In this document: in pieces, positions 1-5,370 of the stretch
How the letters are laid out: each line of letters opens with the position of its first letter
How positions within the stretch are numbered: position 1 is the stretch's first letter
Assembly: GCA_910578235.1 (NCBI GenBank)
Contig: CAJTPP010000011.1
Coordinates: 38,983-55,235, forward strand
Direction of reading: 5' to 3'
DNA length: 16,253 bases
Source: an uncultured Clostridia bacterium
GTDB lineage: Bacteria > Bacillota > Clostridia > UBA1381
Position numbers and translations under genes: made by a program
The notes under the pieces: model-generated
What the model was told of the DNA's origin: nothing
Seen by the model: the letters and a program-made list of their open reading frames with translations, nothing else
Databases searched by the model: none

Positions 1-17
1 AAAGTACAAAAAAAGTA

Positions 18-46
18 TTGACATTACGGTTAAACCGTATTATAAT
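18..46 (+). promoter_or_regulatory. Sigma-A promoter of the repressor gene
   Basis: The -35 TTGACA (18-23) and -10 TATAAT (41-46) both match the consensus and are separated by exactly 17 bp. The spacer is almost entirely filled by a 15-bp palindrome (25-39), so a bound repressor would block RNA polymerase. Expression of the downstream HTH gene is therefore likely negatively autoregulated. Confidence 0.93.
25..39. promoter_or_regulatory. Operator O1 inside the repressor promoter
   Basis: TACGGTTAAACCGTA is a perfect odd-centred palindrome lying between the -35 and -10 boxes. The identical 15-mer occurs at 275-289 just after the repressor gene, and a diverged copy at 306-320. A short palindrome repeated on both sides of an XRE repressor gene is the usual layout of its own operators. 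The link to this protein is inferred. Confidence 0.85.
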
Positions 47-79
47 ATAATCAGAAAATGAAGAAGCGAGGTGAGAATA

Positions 80-271
80 TTGCAATTAACATTAAAGGCG
101 GCAAGAAAAAATAAAAATCTTAATCAAGAAGAAGCTGCGAAGCTCATAGGAATTAGTGCGGATACATTACATAATTATGAAAATCAGAAAACTTTTCCGG
201 ATGTGCCGATAATAAAAAAAATAGAAGAAGCTTATGGTGTTAAATATGAAGATATTATTTTTTTACCATAA
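80..271 (+). CDS. Cro/CI-like XRE-family HTH repressor (small)
   Basis: A 63-residue DNA-binding protein that is essentially one helix-turn-helix domain. It has the classic small phage repressor layout: N-terminal LTLKAAR, the HTH around NQEEAAKLIGISADTLHNYE, then FPDVPIIKKIEEAYGV and a C-terminal IIFLP. There is no dimerisation or cleavage domain, so it resembles Cro or a short XRE regulator rather than a full CI. I chose the TTG at 80 because AGGTGAG (69-75) is a good ribosome site 5 nt upstream and family members start with LTLKAAR; a GTG at 71 is in frame but lies inside that ribosome site. The gene has its own consensus promoter with an embedded operator, and two more operator copies follow the stop. 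Its likely role is the lysogeny/early switch, with autorepression. Confidence 0.93.
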   Translation: MQLTLKAARKNKNLNQEEAAKLIGISADTLHNYENQKTFPDVPIIKKIEEAYGVKYEDIIFLP

Positions 272-274
272 ATA

Positions 275-289
275 TACGGTTAAACCGTA
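275..289. promoter_or_regulatory. Operator O2, exact copy of O1
   Basis: The same 15-bp palindrome TACGGTTAAACCGTA as in the repressor promoter, starting 3 bp after the repressor stop codon. No strong promoter is visible around it, so it may control leftover early transcription or act with O1 and O3 by looping. Confidence 0.8.
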
Positions 290-305
290 AAGATCTTCGA
301 AATAT

Positions 306-320
306 TACGTTTAAAACGAA
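306..320. promoter_or_regulatory. Operator O3, diverged copy
   Basis: TACGTTTAAAACGAA matches O1 at 12 of 15 positions. Two of the three changes (positions 5 and 11) are symmetric partners, so dyad symmetry is largely kept. It may be a lower-affinity repressor site. Confidence 0.55.
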
Positions 321-340
321 TCCGGCGTAGAGACGGGCAG

Positions 341-566
341 AACAACACGAAGTGTTGCAGGCATAGAGGCTTTCAGTCTCGTAATGCCGTAAAGAGGAGA
401 ACAACACGAAGTGTTGTAGGCATAGAGGCTTTCAGTCTCGTAATGCCGTAAAGAGGAGAACAACACGAAGTGTTGTAGGCATAGAGACTTTCAGTCTCGT
501 AATGCCGTAAAGAGGAGAACAACACGAAGTGTTGTAGGCATAGAGACTTTCAGTCTCGTAATGCCG
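341..566. repeat. Tandem array of four 59-bp two-hairpin units
   Basis: Units start at 341, 400, 459 and 518; the last ends at 566 without its linker. Each unit has hairpin 1, CAACAC-GAA-GTGTTG, then hairpin 2, GGCA-TA-stem-TTC-stem-GTAA-TGCC, then a linker of the type GTAAAGAGGAG. The stem of hairpin 2 is GAGGCT/AGTCTC in the first two units and GAGACT/AGTCTC in the last two, a G-U to A-U change that keeps pairing. The triloops GAA and TTC are complementary to each other. The unit length is not a multiple of 3, so it is not a protein repeat. It is not CRISPR-like: there are no variable spacers. Function is unknown. Confidence 0.95.
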
Positions 567-794
567 CAGGCGTTGAGATGTGAATAATCATGAAAAGAGT
601 AAGAGTGAAGAGCGTGAGCTTGCGCCGGTACTGCTCGGATATAGATACAATGCGGTACGCGGACAGCAGAGAGATATAAAATTATGTATCAGACGGGAAA
701 CCCGTCTGAGTAAATCAGAAAAACCTAAAAAGCAAAGCGCATTTTGTTTCTTCTGCATTTACGGTGCGCGCGTATATATTATCGTCCGTTTGAA
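567..794. other. No confident gene; perfect hairpin at 689-709
   Basis: One open frame (GTG at 580 to 798, 72 codons) has no convincing ribosome site, and its protein, rich in Lys, Arg and Glu, is not one I recognise. It also runs into the end of the opposing YmaF gene, so I do not call it. The clearest structure is TCAGACGGG-AAA-CCCGTCTGA (stem arms 689-697 and 701-709). Read on the minus strand it is followed by a weak T-rich stretch, so it could end minus-strand transcription from the YmaF gene, but this is a poor terminator by sequence. Confidence 0.4.
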
Positions 795-1148
795 TTAATC
801 TTCGATGGGACTGTTGATAAGCGAAGCAAACTTGAACTCGTGTGAGTGACCGTCATTAGCAGACGTGCAGGCGTTGGCGTAATGCACGTGCTTACCATCG
901 CATATAGGGATAGCGACAGATGACTGTCCTGAAAATTCGTGATGATGTCCGTCATAGGAGTCTGTGCTGAATGTTACATTGTGTACATGACTGCCCTTGC
1001 AAGGAACAGCCGCACCGGAAATAACTGCAAATCTATGATTATGAGCGTCTTCACAACGCTCGGCGATAAAAGTACTGCCTATAATTTCGTGAACATGCTG
1101 ATCTTCGTAATTACAACAGCTTGTGGTTGAAATATCATTTTGTGACAT
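795..1148 (-). CDS. YmaF family histidine-rich protein
   Basis: A 117-residue protein built of repeating H-x-H blocks: HVHEI, HNHRF, HVHNV, HHHEF, HVHYA and HSHEF, ending in FKFASLINSPIED. This alternation of GSHVHxx and DGHxHEF units is the YmaF pattern. The biochemical role of the family is unknown to me; the clustered histidines suggest metal binding, which is inference. There is no signal peptide or membrane segment. A strong AAAGGAGGTG ribosome site precedes the ATG on the minus strand, and TATAAT at 1178-1183 (minus strand) may be its -10, though no good -35 is seen. It is transcribed against all neighbours, between the repressor region and the late regulator, which fits a separately expressed accessory gene. 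Confidence 0.85.
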   Translation of the reverse strand: MSQNDISTTSCCNYEDQHVHEIIGSTFIAERCEDAHNHRFAVISGAAVPCKGSHVHNVTFSTDSYDGHHHEFSGQSSVAIPICDGKHVHYANACTSANDGHSHEFKFASLINSPIED

Positions 1149-1235
1149 AATTATTTACACCTCCTTTCCATAATTTTATTATATGCGGAGGAGCAGAATT
1201 ATGTGATTTTCAGAATAGAATTGGAGGAATAATCA

Positions 1236-1625
1236 TTGACAAAGGAAGAACTTGAACAGTACCGCTCTATTGCGGCAGAGATTGACGAGATACGCGACAG
1301 GCTGAACAAAAATACAGTACATGATACTGTTACAGGTTCGGACAGTGAATTTCCGTATATACGGCATGTGATGTCTGTGAGCGGTGTCACGGAAACAGAG
1401 GATAATAAGCGTGATATGATGCTTATACGCAAGCTGGAATGCAAGAAGCGGGAGATTGAAGCGTTTATACATAGTATCCCTGACAGCGTTATGCGCCGTA
1501 TATTCACATACAGATATATAGATGGCATAGTCCGTCCGTCATGGCAGTGGATTGCGTTTAAGATAGGACATTATGATGAAAGTTATCCCAGAAGAAAACA
1601 TAACAAATTTTTGAATAAAAGTTAA
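1236..1625 (+). CDS. ArpU/RinA-type sigma-like phage late regulator
   Basis: A 129-residue protein resembling the short sigma-70 region-4-like regulators that precede the terminase genes in Firmicutes phages. The N-terminus (about 1-35) is a charged helix (KEELEQYRSIAAEIDEIRDRL). HDTVTGSDSEFPY is a typical family motif. A second helix (about 60-88) leads into SIPDSVMRRIFTYRYIDG and a C-terminal HTH-like end (WQWIAFKIGHYDES...RRKHNKFL). The start is TTG at 1236, with GGAGG at 1223-1227. Its position just before terS and the late leader is where phages encode the activator of late transcription. The likely target is the late promoter(s) downstream, but no binding site is proven. The family call is solid; whether it acts as a sigma factor or an activator is open. 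Confidence 0.82.
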   Translation: MTKEELEQYRSIAAEIDEIRDRLNKNTVHDTVTGSDSEFPYIRHVMSVSGVTETEDNKRDMMLIRKLECKKREIEAFIHSIPDSVMRRIFTYRYIDGIVRPSWQWIAFKIGHYDESYPRRKHNKFLNKS

Positions 1626-1652
1626 AATATGCCGAAAAAGCCGAAAAATATA

Positions 1653-1661
1653 TGATAGAAT
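1653..1661 (+). promoter_or_regulatory. Candidate late promoter (extended -10), terS leader
   Basis: TGATAGAAT reads as an extended -10 (TG-n-TAGAAT), with another TATAAT at 1663-1668. Neither has a recognisable -35. The motif ATATGATARAAT is shared with the leader at 14.5 kb. Absence of a -35 would fit promoters that need the phage regulator at 1236-1625; this is inference. Confidence 0.45.
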
Positions 1662-1695
1662 TTATAATAGAGATTTTGTGTAAAACATAAGCGGT

Positions 1696-1773
1696 GTATC
1701 GTCGTGAAAGGAACAGCTTGCTTGTAAGACGCGGGCTTAGAAACCGTAAGTTTCGTAACCATATCAAGACGAT
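1696..1773 (+). promoter_or_regulatory. Structured two-hairpin leader element, copy A (upstream of terS)
   Basis: An outer stem ATCGTC (1698-1703) / GACGAT (1768-1773) encloses a small hairpin, CTTG-CTTG-TAAG, and a second hairpin, GAAAC-CGTAA-GTTTC, in the context GGGCTTA...GTAACC. The order and the bases around the second hairpin match copies at 8.7 and 14.5 kb. A terminator hairpin (1829-1854) follows, then the terS ribosome site. The two-hairpin form recalls HK022 put antitermination RNA, but I see no sequence identity with it. Confidence 0.6.
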
Positions 1774-1828
1774 GGGGAAATATCTCAATTGAAACAGGCG
1801 GGCGCAGAGGTATATAATGAATAATAAG

Positions 1829-1854
1829 CAGACATCTGTATGGTGTCTGTTTTT
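1829..1854 (+). terminator. Intrinsic terminator just upstream of terS
   Basis: CAGACATC-TGTAT-GGTGTCTG (8 bp with one G-U) is followed by five T residues. It ends 30 nt before the terS start codon, with only the ribosome site between, so terS transcripts from any upstream promoter must read through it. Confidence 0.8.
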
Positions 1855-1884
1855 GTTTGGAAAAGCGTGAGGAGGTGAAAATTT

Positions 1885-2268
1885 ATGGCCGAAAAGCAGA
1901 CAAAATTTGATAAAATAAAGCTTAAGGGCAAAAAATTGAAAATGGCTGAAATGCTTGCCAATCCCGAATTTACAGGCACAAACAAGGAGCTTTATGAGAC
2001 TGTTGAAATCAGTCATGATACTTTTTACAGATGGATAAAGGAAGATGCTGTAATTGAGTATACTGAAAATCTTATAAACAGGTATACAGACGGAGAAGTG
2101 GGAGCAGTATGGAAAGCGCTCTTGAAAAAATGCAAAAGCGGCGATATACAGGCCATAAAACTTTATTTTGAGCTAAAAGGCAAATACGGAGACAAAGCGG
2201 CACAGAAAAATGATGCGAAATCTCATGGAGTTATTATTATGCCGGCGGTGATGACAGACGATGGATAA
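1885..2268 (+). CDS. terS: Terminase small subunit
   Basis: A 127-residue DNA-recognition subunit of the packaging motor. The N-terminus is basic (KFDKIKLKGKKLKMAEML), followed by an HTH of the phBC6A51 type: NPEFTGTNKELYETVEISHDTFYRWIKED (about residues 27-55). The C-terminal helices (GAVWKALLKKCKSGDIQAIKLYFELKGKYGD) are the part expected to oligomerise. GAGGAGGTG gives a strong ribosome site. The gene overlaps terL by 8 nt, so the two are translationally coupled, and this partnership supports the call. It lies right behind a terminator and the structured leader, making it the first gene of the late region. Confidence 0.9.
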   Translation: MAEKQTKFDKIKLKGKKLKMAEMLANPEFTGTNKELYETVEISHDTFYRWIKEDAVIEYTENLINRYTDGEVGAVWKALLKKCKSGDIQAIKLYFELKGKYGDKAAQKNDAKSHGVIIMPAVMTDDG

Positions 2269-3661
2269 TATAATTTGGAAGCCGCAGCCCAGACAGCTTG
2301 AGTTTATGCGGCGCGGTGAATACGAGGCGTTATACGGCGGCGCGGCAGGCGGCGGAAAAAGTGACGCGCTTGTCGCCGAAGCGCTCAGGCAGGTGGATAT
2401 ACCGCATTACAAGGCAATTTTATTTCGTAAGACATTTCCCGAGGCGCGGGAGCTGATACTCAAAAGCCAGCGTATATACCCGCGCGTGTATCCAAAAGCG
2501 AAATACAACGGCAGCGAGCATTGCTGGACATTTCCGAGCGGCGCAAGAATTTACTTCGGTTCTATGTCGAACAGTACAAGCTACATACGCTATCAGGGCT
2601 TATCTTTCGCGTTTATAGGCTTTGACGAGCTGACGCATTTTACGCGGGACGAATACGAATACTTAATATCCCGTAATCGTGCCGACGGACCGAATGTAAG
2701 AGTATATATAAGAGCGACTGCCAATCCCGGCGGAGTAGGTCACGGCTGGGTTAAGGAGCGGTTTATAACGGCTATGCCTCCGAATACTCCGTATGAGTTT
2801 AAATCAAAGGTAATAAATCCTGACGGTGAAAGTATTGAGGTGACACGAAAGCGGATTTTTATTCCGTCAAGTGTATTTGACAACAAGGAATTACTTAAAA
2901 ATGATCCGAATTATCTGGCGAATCTTGCCATGCTGCCGGAAGCGCAGAAAAAGGCTTTATTATACGGCGACTGGAATACGTTTTCGGGGCAGGTATTTAC
3001 AGAATGGCGTGATAATCCCGACGGCTACAGACGCAGGCAGTTTACGCATGTTATTGAGCCGTTTGAGATACCGCGTCACTGGCGGCGTTACCGCAGCTTT
3101 GACTTTGGTTACTCGAAGCCGTTCGCTGTGCAGTGGTGGGCGGTAGATACCGATGGCAGAGTATATTTGTACCGTCAGCTTTACGGCTGCTCGGAAATAC
3201 CGAATACAGGCGTGAAATGGGAGCCGCGCAGGATTGCGAAAGAGATACGCCAAATTGAGGACGAGCAGGAAAAGGGAAACACGATTATAGGTATTGCCGA
3301 CCCGTCTATCTGGGATAAATCACGGGGAAGTGACGGCACTGTTATTAATATGATGGAGGCAGAGGGCGTTTATTTTGACAAGGGTAAAAATGACCGCATA
3401 TCGGGAAAGATGCAGCTCCATTACAGGTTGGCGTTTGATAAAAACGGCTTTCCGATGATGTATGTGTTTAATACCTGCCGTCAATTTATACGTACTCTGC
3501 CAAACCTTGTATACGACAGCGTGCGTGTGGAAGATATCGACACCGCGCAGGAGGATCATGACTATGACGCGTGCAGATATTTTCTACAGGAAAATCCAAT
3601 AAAGGCACGCTTAAACGAGACGGAAAAACCTATACATATATATAATCCGTTTGTGAATTGA
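2261..3661 (+). CDS. terL: Terminase large subunit (packaging ATPase-nuclease)
   Basis: A 466-residue motor that pumps DNA into the prohead and cuts concatemers. The ATPase half has an N-terminal QPRQLEF, Walker A GGAAGGGKS at residues 26-34, Walker B FAFIGFDE with D122-E123, and an ATANPGG coupling motif near 155. The nuclease half has RNase H-fold acidic positions in RSFDFGYS (near 277), GIADPS (near 350) and HDYDACRYF near the end. Length and motif order fit the Terminase_6 type family, and nothing is missing. The ATG lies inside the end of terS. No terminator separates it from the fiber-like gene that follows after 18 nt, so those two are probably cotranscribed. Confidence 0.97.
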   Translation: MDNIIWKPQPRQLEFMRRGEYEALYGGAAGGGKSDALVAEALRQVDIPHYKAILFRKTFPEARELILKSQRIYPRVYPKAKYNGSEHCWTFPSGARIYFGSMSNSTSYIRYQGLSFAFIGFDELTHFTRDEYEYLISRNRADGPNVRVYIRATANPGGVGHGWVKERFITAMPPNTPYEFKSKVINPDGESIEVTRKRIFIPSSVFDNKELLKNDPNYLANLAMLPEAQKKALLYGDWNTFSGQVFTEWRDNPDGYRRRQFTHVIEPFEIPRHWRRYRSFDFGYSKPFAVQWWAVDTDGRVYLYRQLYGCSEIPNTGVKWEPRRIAKEIRQIEDEQEKGNTIIGIADPSIWDKSRGSDGTVINMMEAEGVYFDKGKNDRISGKMQLHYRLAFDKNGFPMMYVFNTCRQFIRTLPNLVYDSVRVEDIDTAQEDHDYDACRYFLQENPIKARLNETEKPIHIYNPFVN

Positions 3662-3900
3662 GAAAGGAAGAAAAAGATTATGCCAAATTTAACAACACCA
3701 TATTTGAACTTAGGAGGAAGAGACATTGACAAGGATATGGACGATGTGCAGGATTGGTCTATAGCATTAATTGAAGAGCTGAGATACATTTTATGCAATC
3801 TTGACGCGGGTAACTGCATGGAGGCGGGAAAGGTACAGGCGAAAAACATTGACTGCTCAAAGGCGAGGATACACAACGCGCAGATACAGAGTCTAACCGC
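3661..3900 (+). repeat. Direct duplication, copy 1 (fiber N-terminus plus ribosome site)
   Basis: About 240 bp, including the ribosome site and the first 75 codons, is repeated at about 7171-7410 with scattered, mostly synonymous changes. Similarity stops at the point where the two proteins diverge. Confidence 0.9.
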
Positions 3901-4570
3901 CGACAAGCTGACAGCAGGCACGATTGACGCGAGAGAAATTATTGTAGAAAACATTGATGCGGACAATATTAATACAGGTATGCTTAACAGTGGGCTGGTA
4001 AACGTAGGAAACAGTGATAGCTACGGAAGTGTGGCGTTTACAGGAGACACGCTTATTTTTAATGAAAAGGTAAAGGACGAAAATGGAAAAACAGTGAATG
4101 TTATGCGTATTATGATGGGACGAGACAATGCAAACAATTATATTTTTACAGTGCAGAATAGGGATGCAACGCAGGGGATATATATGAACAGTGACGGAAA
4201 TATTGTTATGACCGGATTATTCTCTACAGGAAAAGAGGGACAGGCAAGGACTGTCATTGACAAGAATGGTATACAAAGCTATGATGCGAATGGAAATCGT
4301 TATGGATTATGGTGTAACGAAAAAAATCAAGTTGGTAACCAATTAGCAGATTTGACATTGTATTATTTAGGAACAGTATCATTTCAAATACAAAATACTA
4401 TTGATGGAATTGCGTTGAGAGATAAAAATGATTTCTTTTTTTCTCGTAAAAATGGTATAGCAAATGGTAAAGGAAAATGGACATTTGAACAAGGAGCAAG
4501 CGGAAGTTTTGAAACAGCAGATGGAAAAATTGTCACTGTTTCAGGAGGACTTATAACAGATATATCATAA
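3680..4570 (+). CDS. Tail fiber/appendage-like structural protein 1
   Basis: A 296-residue protein. Residues 1-75 (from PNLTTPYLNLGGRDIDKDMDD through NAQIQSLTADKL) are nearly identical to the N-terminus of the protein at 7191-8009. They are followed by a repetitive stretch (LTAGTIDAREIIVENIDADNINTGMLNSG) of the kind found in phage host-specificity proteins. The remainder is beta-rich and ends with TADGKIVTVSGGLITDIS, a common phage tail C-terminus. I infer a virion attachment domain (shared N-terminus) carrying an exchangeable distal part. The last third is visibly more AT-rich than the flanks, suggesting an imported module. The ribosome site is GAAAGGAAG. Receptor binding is plausible but not proven. 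Confidence 0.7.
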   Translation: MPNLTTPYLNLGGRDIDKDMDDVQDWSIALIEELRYILCNLDAGNCMEAGKVQAKNIDCSKARIHNAQIQSLTADKLTAGTIDAREIIVENIDADNINTGMLNSGLVNVGNSDSYGSVAFTGDTLIFNEKVKDENGKTVNVMRIMMGRDNANNYIFTVQNRDATQGIYMNSDGNIVMTGLFSTGKEGQARTVIDKNGIQSYDANGNRYGLWCNEKNQVGNQLADLTLYYLGTVSFQIQNTIDGIALRDKNDFFFSRKNGIANGKGKWTFEQGASGSFETADGKIVTVSGGLITDIS

Positions 4571-4575
4571 AGTTA

Positions 4576-4604
4576 TTTACAAATATTTTCCTTTGTGATA
4601 AAAT
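4576..4604 (+). promoter_or_regulatory. Promoter of the first stalk-domain moron
   Basis: TTTACA (4576-4581), a 17-bp spacer, and TAAAAT (4599-4604) with an extended TG at 4596-4597. It begins within 10 bp of the preceding stop codon and gives the small gene independent expression. The -10 lies in the left arm and loop of the inverted repeat at 4590-4620. Confidence 0.8.
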
Positions 4605-4620
4605 ATAAATATCACAAAGG
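4590..4620 (+). promoter_or_regulatory. 11-bp inverted repeat over the promoter and ribosome site
   Basis: CCTTTGTGATA (4590-4600) and TATCACAAAGG (4610-4620) are exact inverted complements with a 9-nt loop. The right arm runs into the AAAGGAGG ribosome site. In read-through transcripts the hairpin would hide part of that site. A transcript started at the local promoter (about 4611) lacks the left arm and would be free. It could equally be a DNA operator over the -10. Confidence 0.75.
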
Positions 4621-4631
4621 AGGTATTTGTT

Positions 4632-5180
4632 ATGAAAGGGAATATTAAAAGTTTTATATGTGGTATGCTTGTAATGGGCGTTATATCGAGTGCGGCGGTT
4701 ATTGCGGCTGATAACTGGCAGACAATAACTGTATTACCTAATACAATAAAAGTTGTAGTTGACGGTAAAGAGGTAAAGGCAGATAATTTCCTGTACAACG
4801 ATACAACGTATCTGCCTATACGTGCAGTCAGTGAAGCTTTGAAAATGGATGTACAATATGACAACGCTACAAGCACAGCCACAATATCAGAGAAGAAAGA
4901 AGATGATAATATGGCAGTGACAAGTAAATATACACCACCAGCAGAATATATTAATGATGAAATGTACGTAAGATTAAAAGACGGAATTTATTATGTGACA
5001 TTGCTGTTTATAGATAATACAGTTGGTGTGGTTGACTATGATAGTAATACTAAAGACTTTACAGTGATAAAGGATGGTAAAGAGATATATTCAAATAAAA
5101 TAACTATTTTTATGGAAGACGGTTCAAGTGTTATCCCATATGACCAATTTGTAGAGGAAATAGAGCCGTTATTGAAGTAA
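4632..5180 (+). CDS. Secreted stalk-domain (copper amine oxidase N-like) protein 1
   Basis: A 182-residue protein. An N-terminal signal (MKGNIKSFICGMLVMGVISSAAVIAAD) is followed by one stalk domain of the PF07833 type: TIKVVVDGKEVKADNFLYNDTTYLPIRAVSEALKMDVQYD (about residues 38-80). The C-terminal half (about 100-182) is beta-rich, ends in YDQFVEEIEPLLK, and is not recognised. In Firmicutes such domains are found in secreted or cell-wall proteins and need no copper. It has its own promoter, inverted repeat and terminator, and it interrupts the late genes, so it looks like a moron expressed from the prophage. Surface modification or superinfection exclusion are guesses. Similar proteins are encoded at 8035-8580 (minus strand) and 9891-11048. 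Confidence 0.8.
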   Translation: MKGNIKSFICGMLVMGVISSAAVIAADNWQTITVLPNTIKVVVDGKEVKADNFLYNDTTYLPIRAVSEALKMDVQYDNATSTATISEKKEDDNMAVTSKYTPPAEYINDEMYVRLKDGIYYVTLLFIDNTVGVVDYDSNTKDFTVIKDGKEIYSNKITIFMEDGSSVIPYDQFVEEIEPLLK

Positions 5181-5200
5181 GGAGAATTAAAAGAACATAA

Positions 5201-5240
5201 AAAATAGCTGCCCCACGTCTGAAATGTAGGCAACTATTTT
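5201..5240 (+). terminator. Terminator after the first moron
   Basis: AAAATAGCTGCC (5201-5212) pairs with GGCAACTATTTT (5229-5240) at 11 of 12 positions. The A and T runs at the base make it potentially active on both strands. It lies 20 nt after the stop codon, as expected for a self-contained moron. Confidence 0.75.
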
Positions 5241-5247
5241 GTCAAAA

Positions 5248-5275
5248 CTTCGGACAAGCCGCCTTTAAAGCGGTA
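5248..5275 (+). promoter_or_regulatory. Possible degenerate leader hairpin, copy B
   Basis: CCGC-CTTTAAA-GCGG followed by TAAGCC resembles the right side of the second hairpin in the other leaders (GTAA then GCC), and it occupies the same position upstream of a terminator and a structural gene. Similarity is weak and the first hairpin is not clear. Confidence 0.3.
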
Positions 5276-5317
5276 AGCCTCTTTCCTTTATTACAACATA
5301 ACAGAAATAACATGTCA

Positions 5318-5346
5318 AGCACTTACCGAGGCGGTGAGTGCTTTTT
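5318..5346 (+). terminator. Intrinsic terminator upstream of the nozzle-like gene
   Basis: AGCACTTACCG-AGG-CGGTGAGTGCT, 11 bp with one G-U, followed by a run of five T (5342-5346). It ends 24 nt before the ATG at 5371. This is the second terminator in this 190-bp gap, so it is not needed just to end the moron transcript. Confidence 0.9.
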
Positions 5347-5370
5347 GTATACGAAAAATGAGGTGAATAT

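Noticed and set aside
71..79. GTG at 71 as repressor start
   Set aside because: It lies inside the AGGTGAG ribosome site; the TTG at 80 gives proper spacing and the usual family N-terminus.
341..566. CRISPR-like repeats
   Set aside because: The units are contiguous and nearly identical over their whole 59 bp, with no variable spacers and no cas genes.
580..798. 72-codon open frame starting at GTG
   Set aside because: No good ribosome site, unrecognised basic product, contains a perfect hairpin, and overlaps the end of the opposing YmaF gene.
1626..1884. A small protein gene or tRNA in the terS leader
   Set aside because: No tRNA-like cloverleaf with a T-loop is seen, and short frames have no ribosome site; the conserved bases are in the hairpins instead.
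2960..3253. Long open frames antisense to the terminase, portal and other structural genes
   Set aside because: They lie entirely within strongly supported genes, lack ribosome sites and have no recognisable domains; they are shadows.
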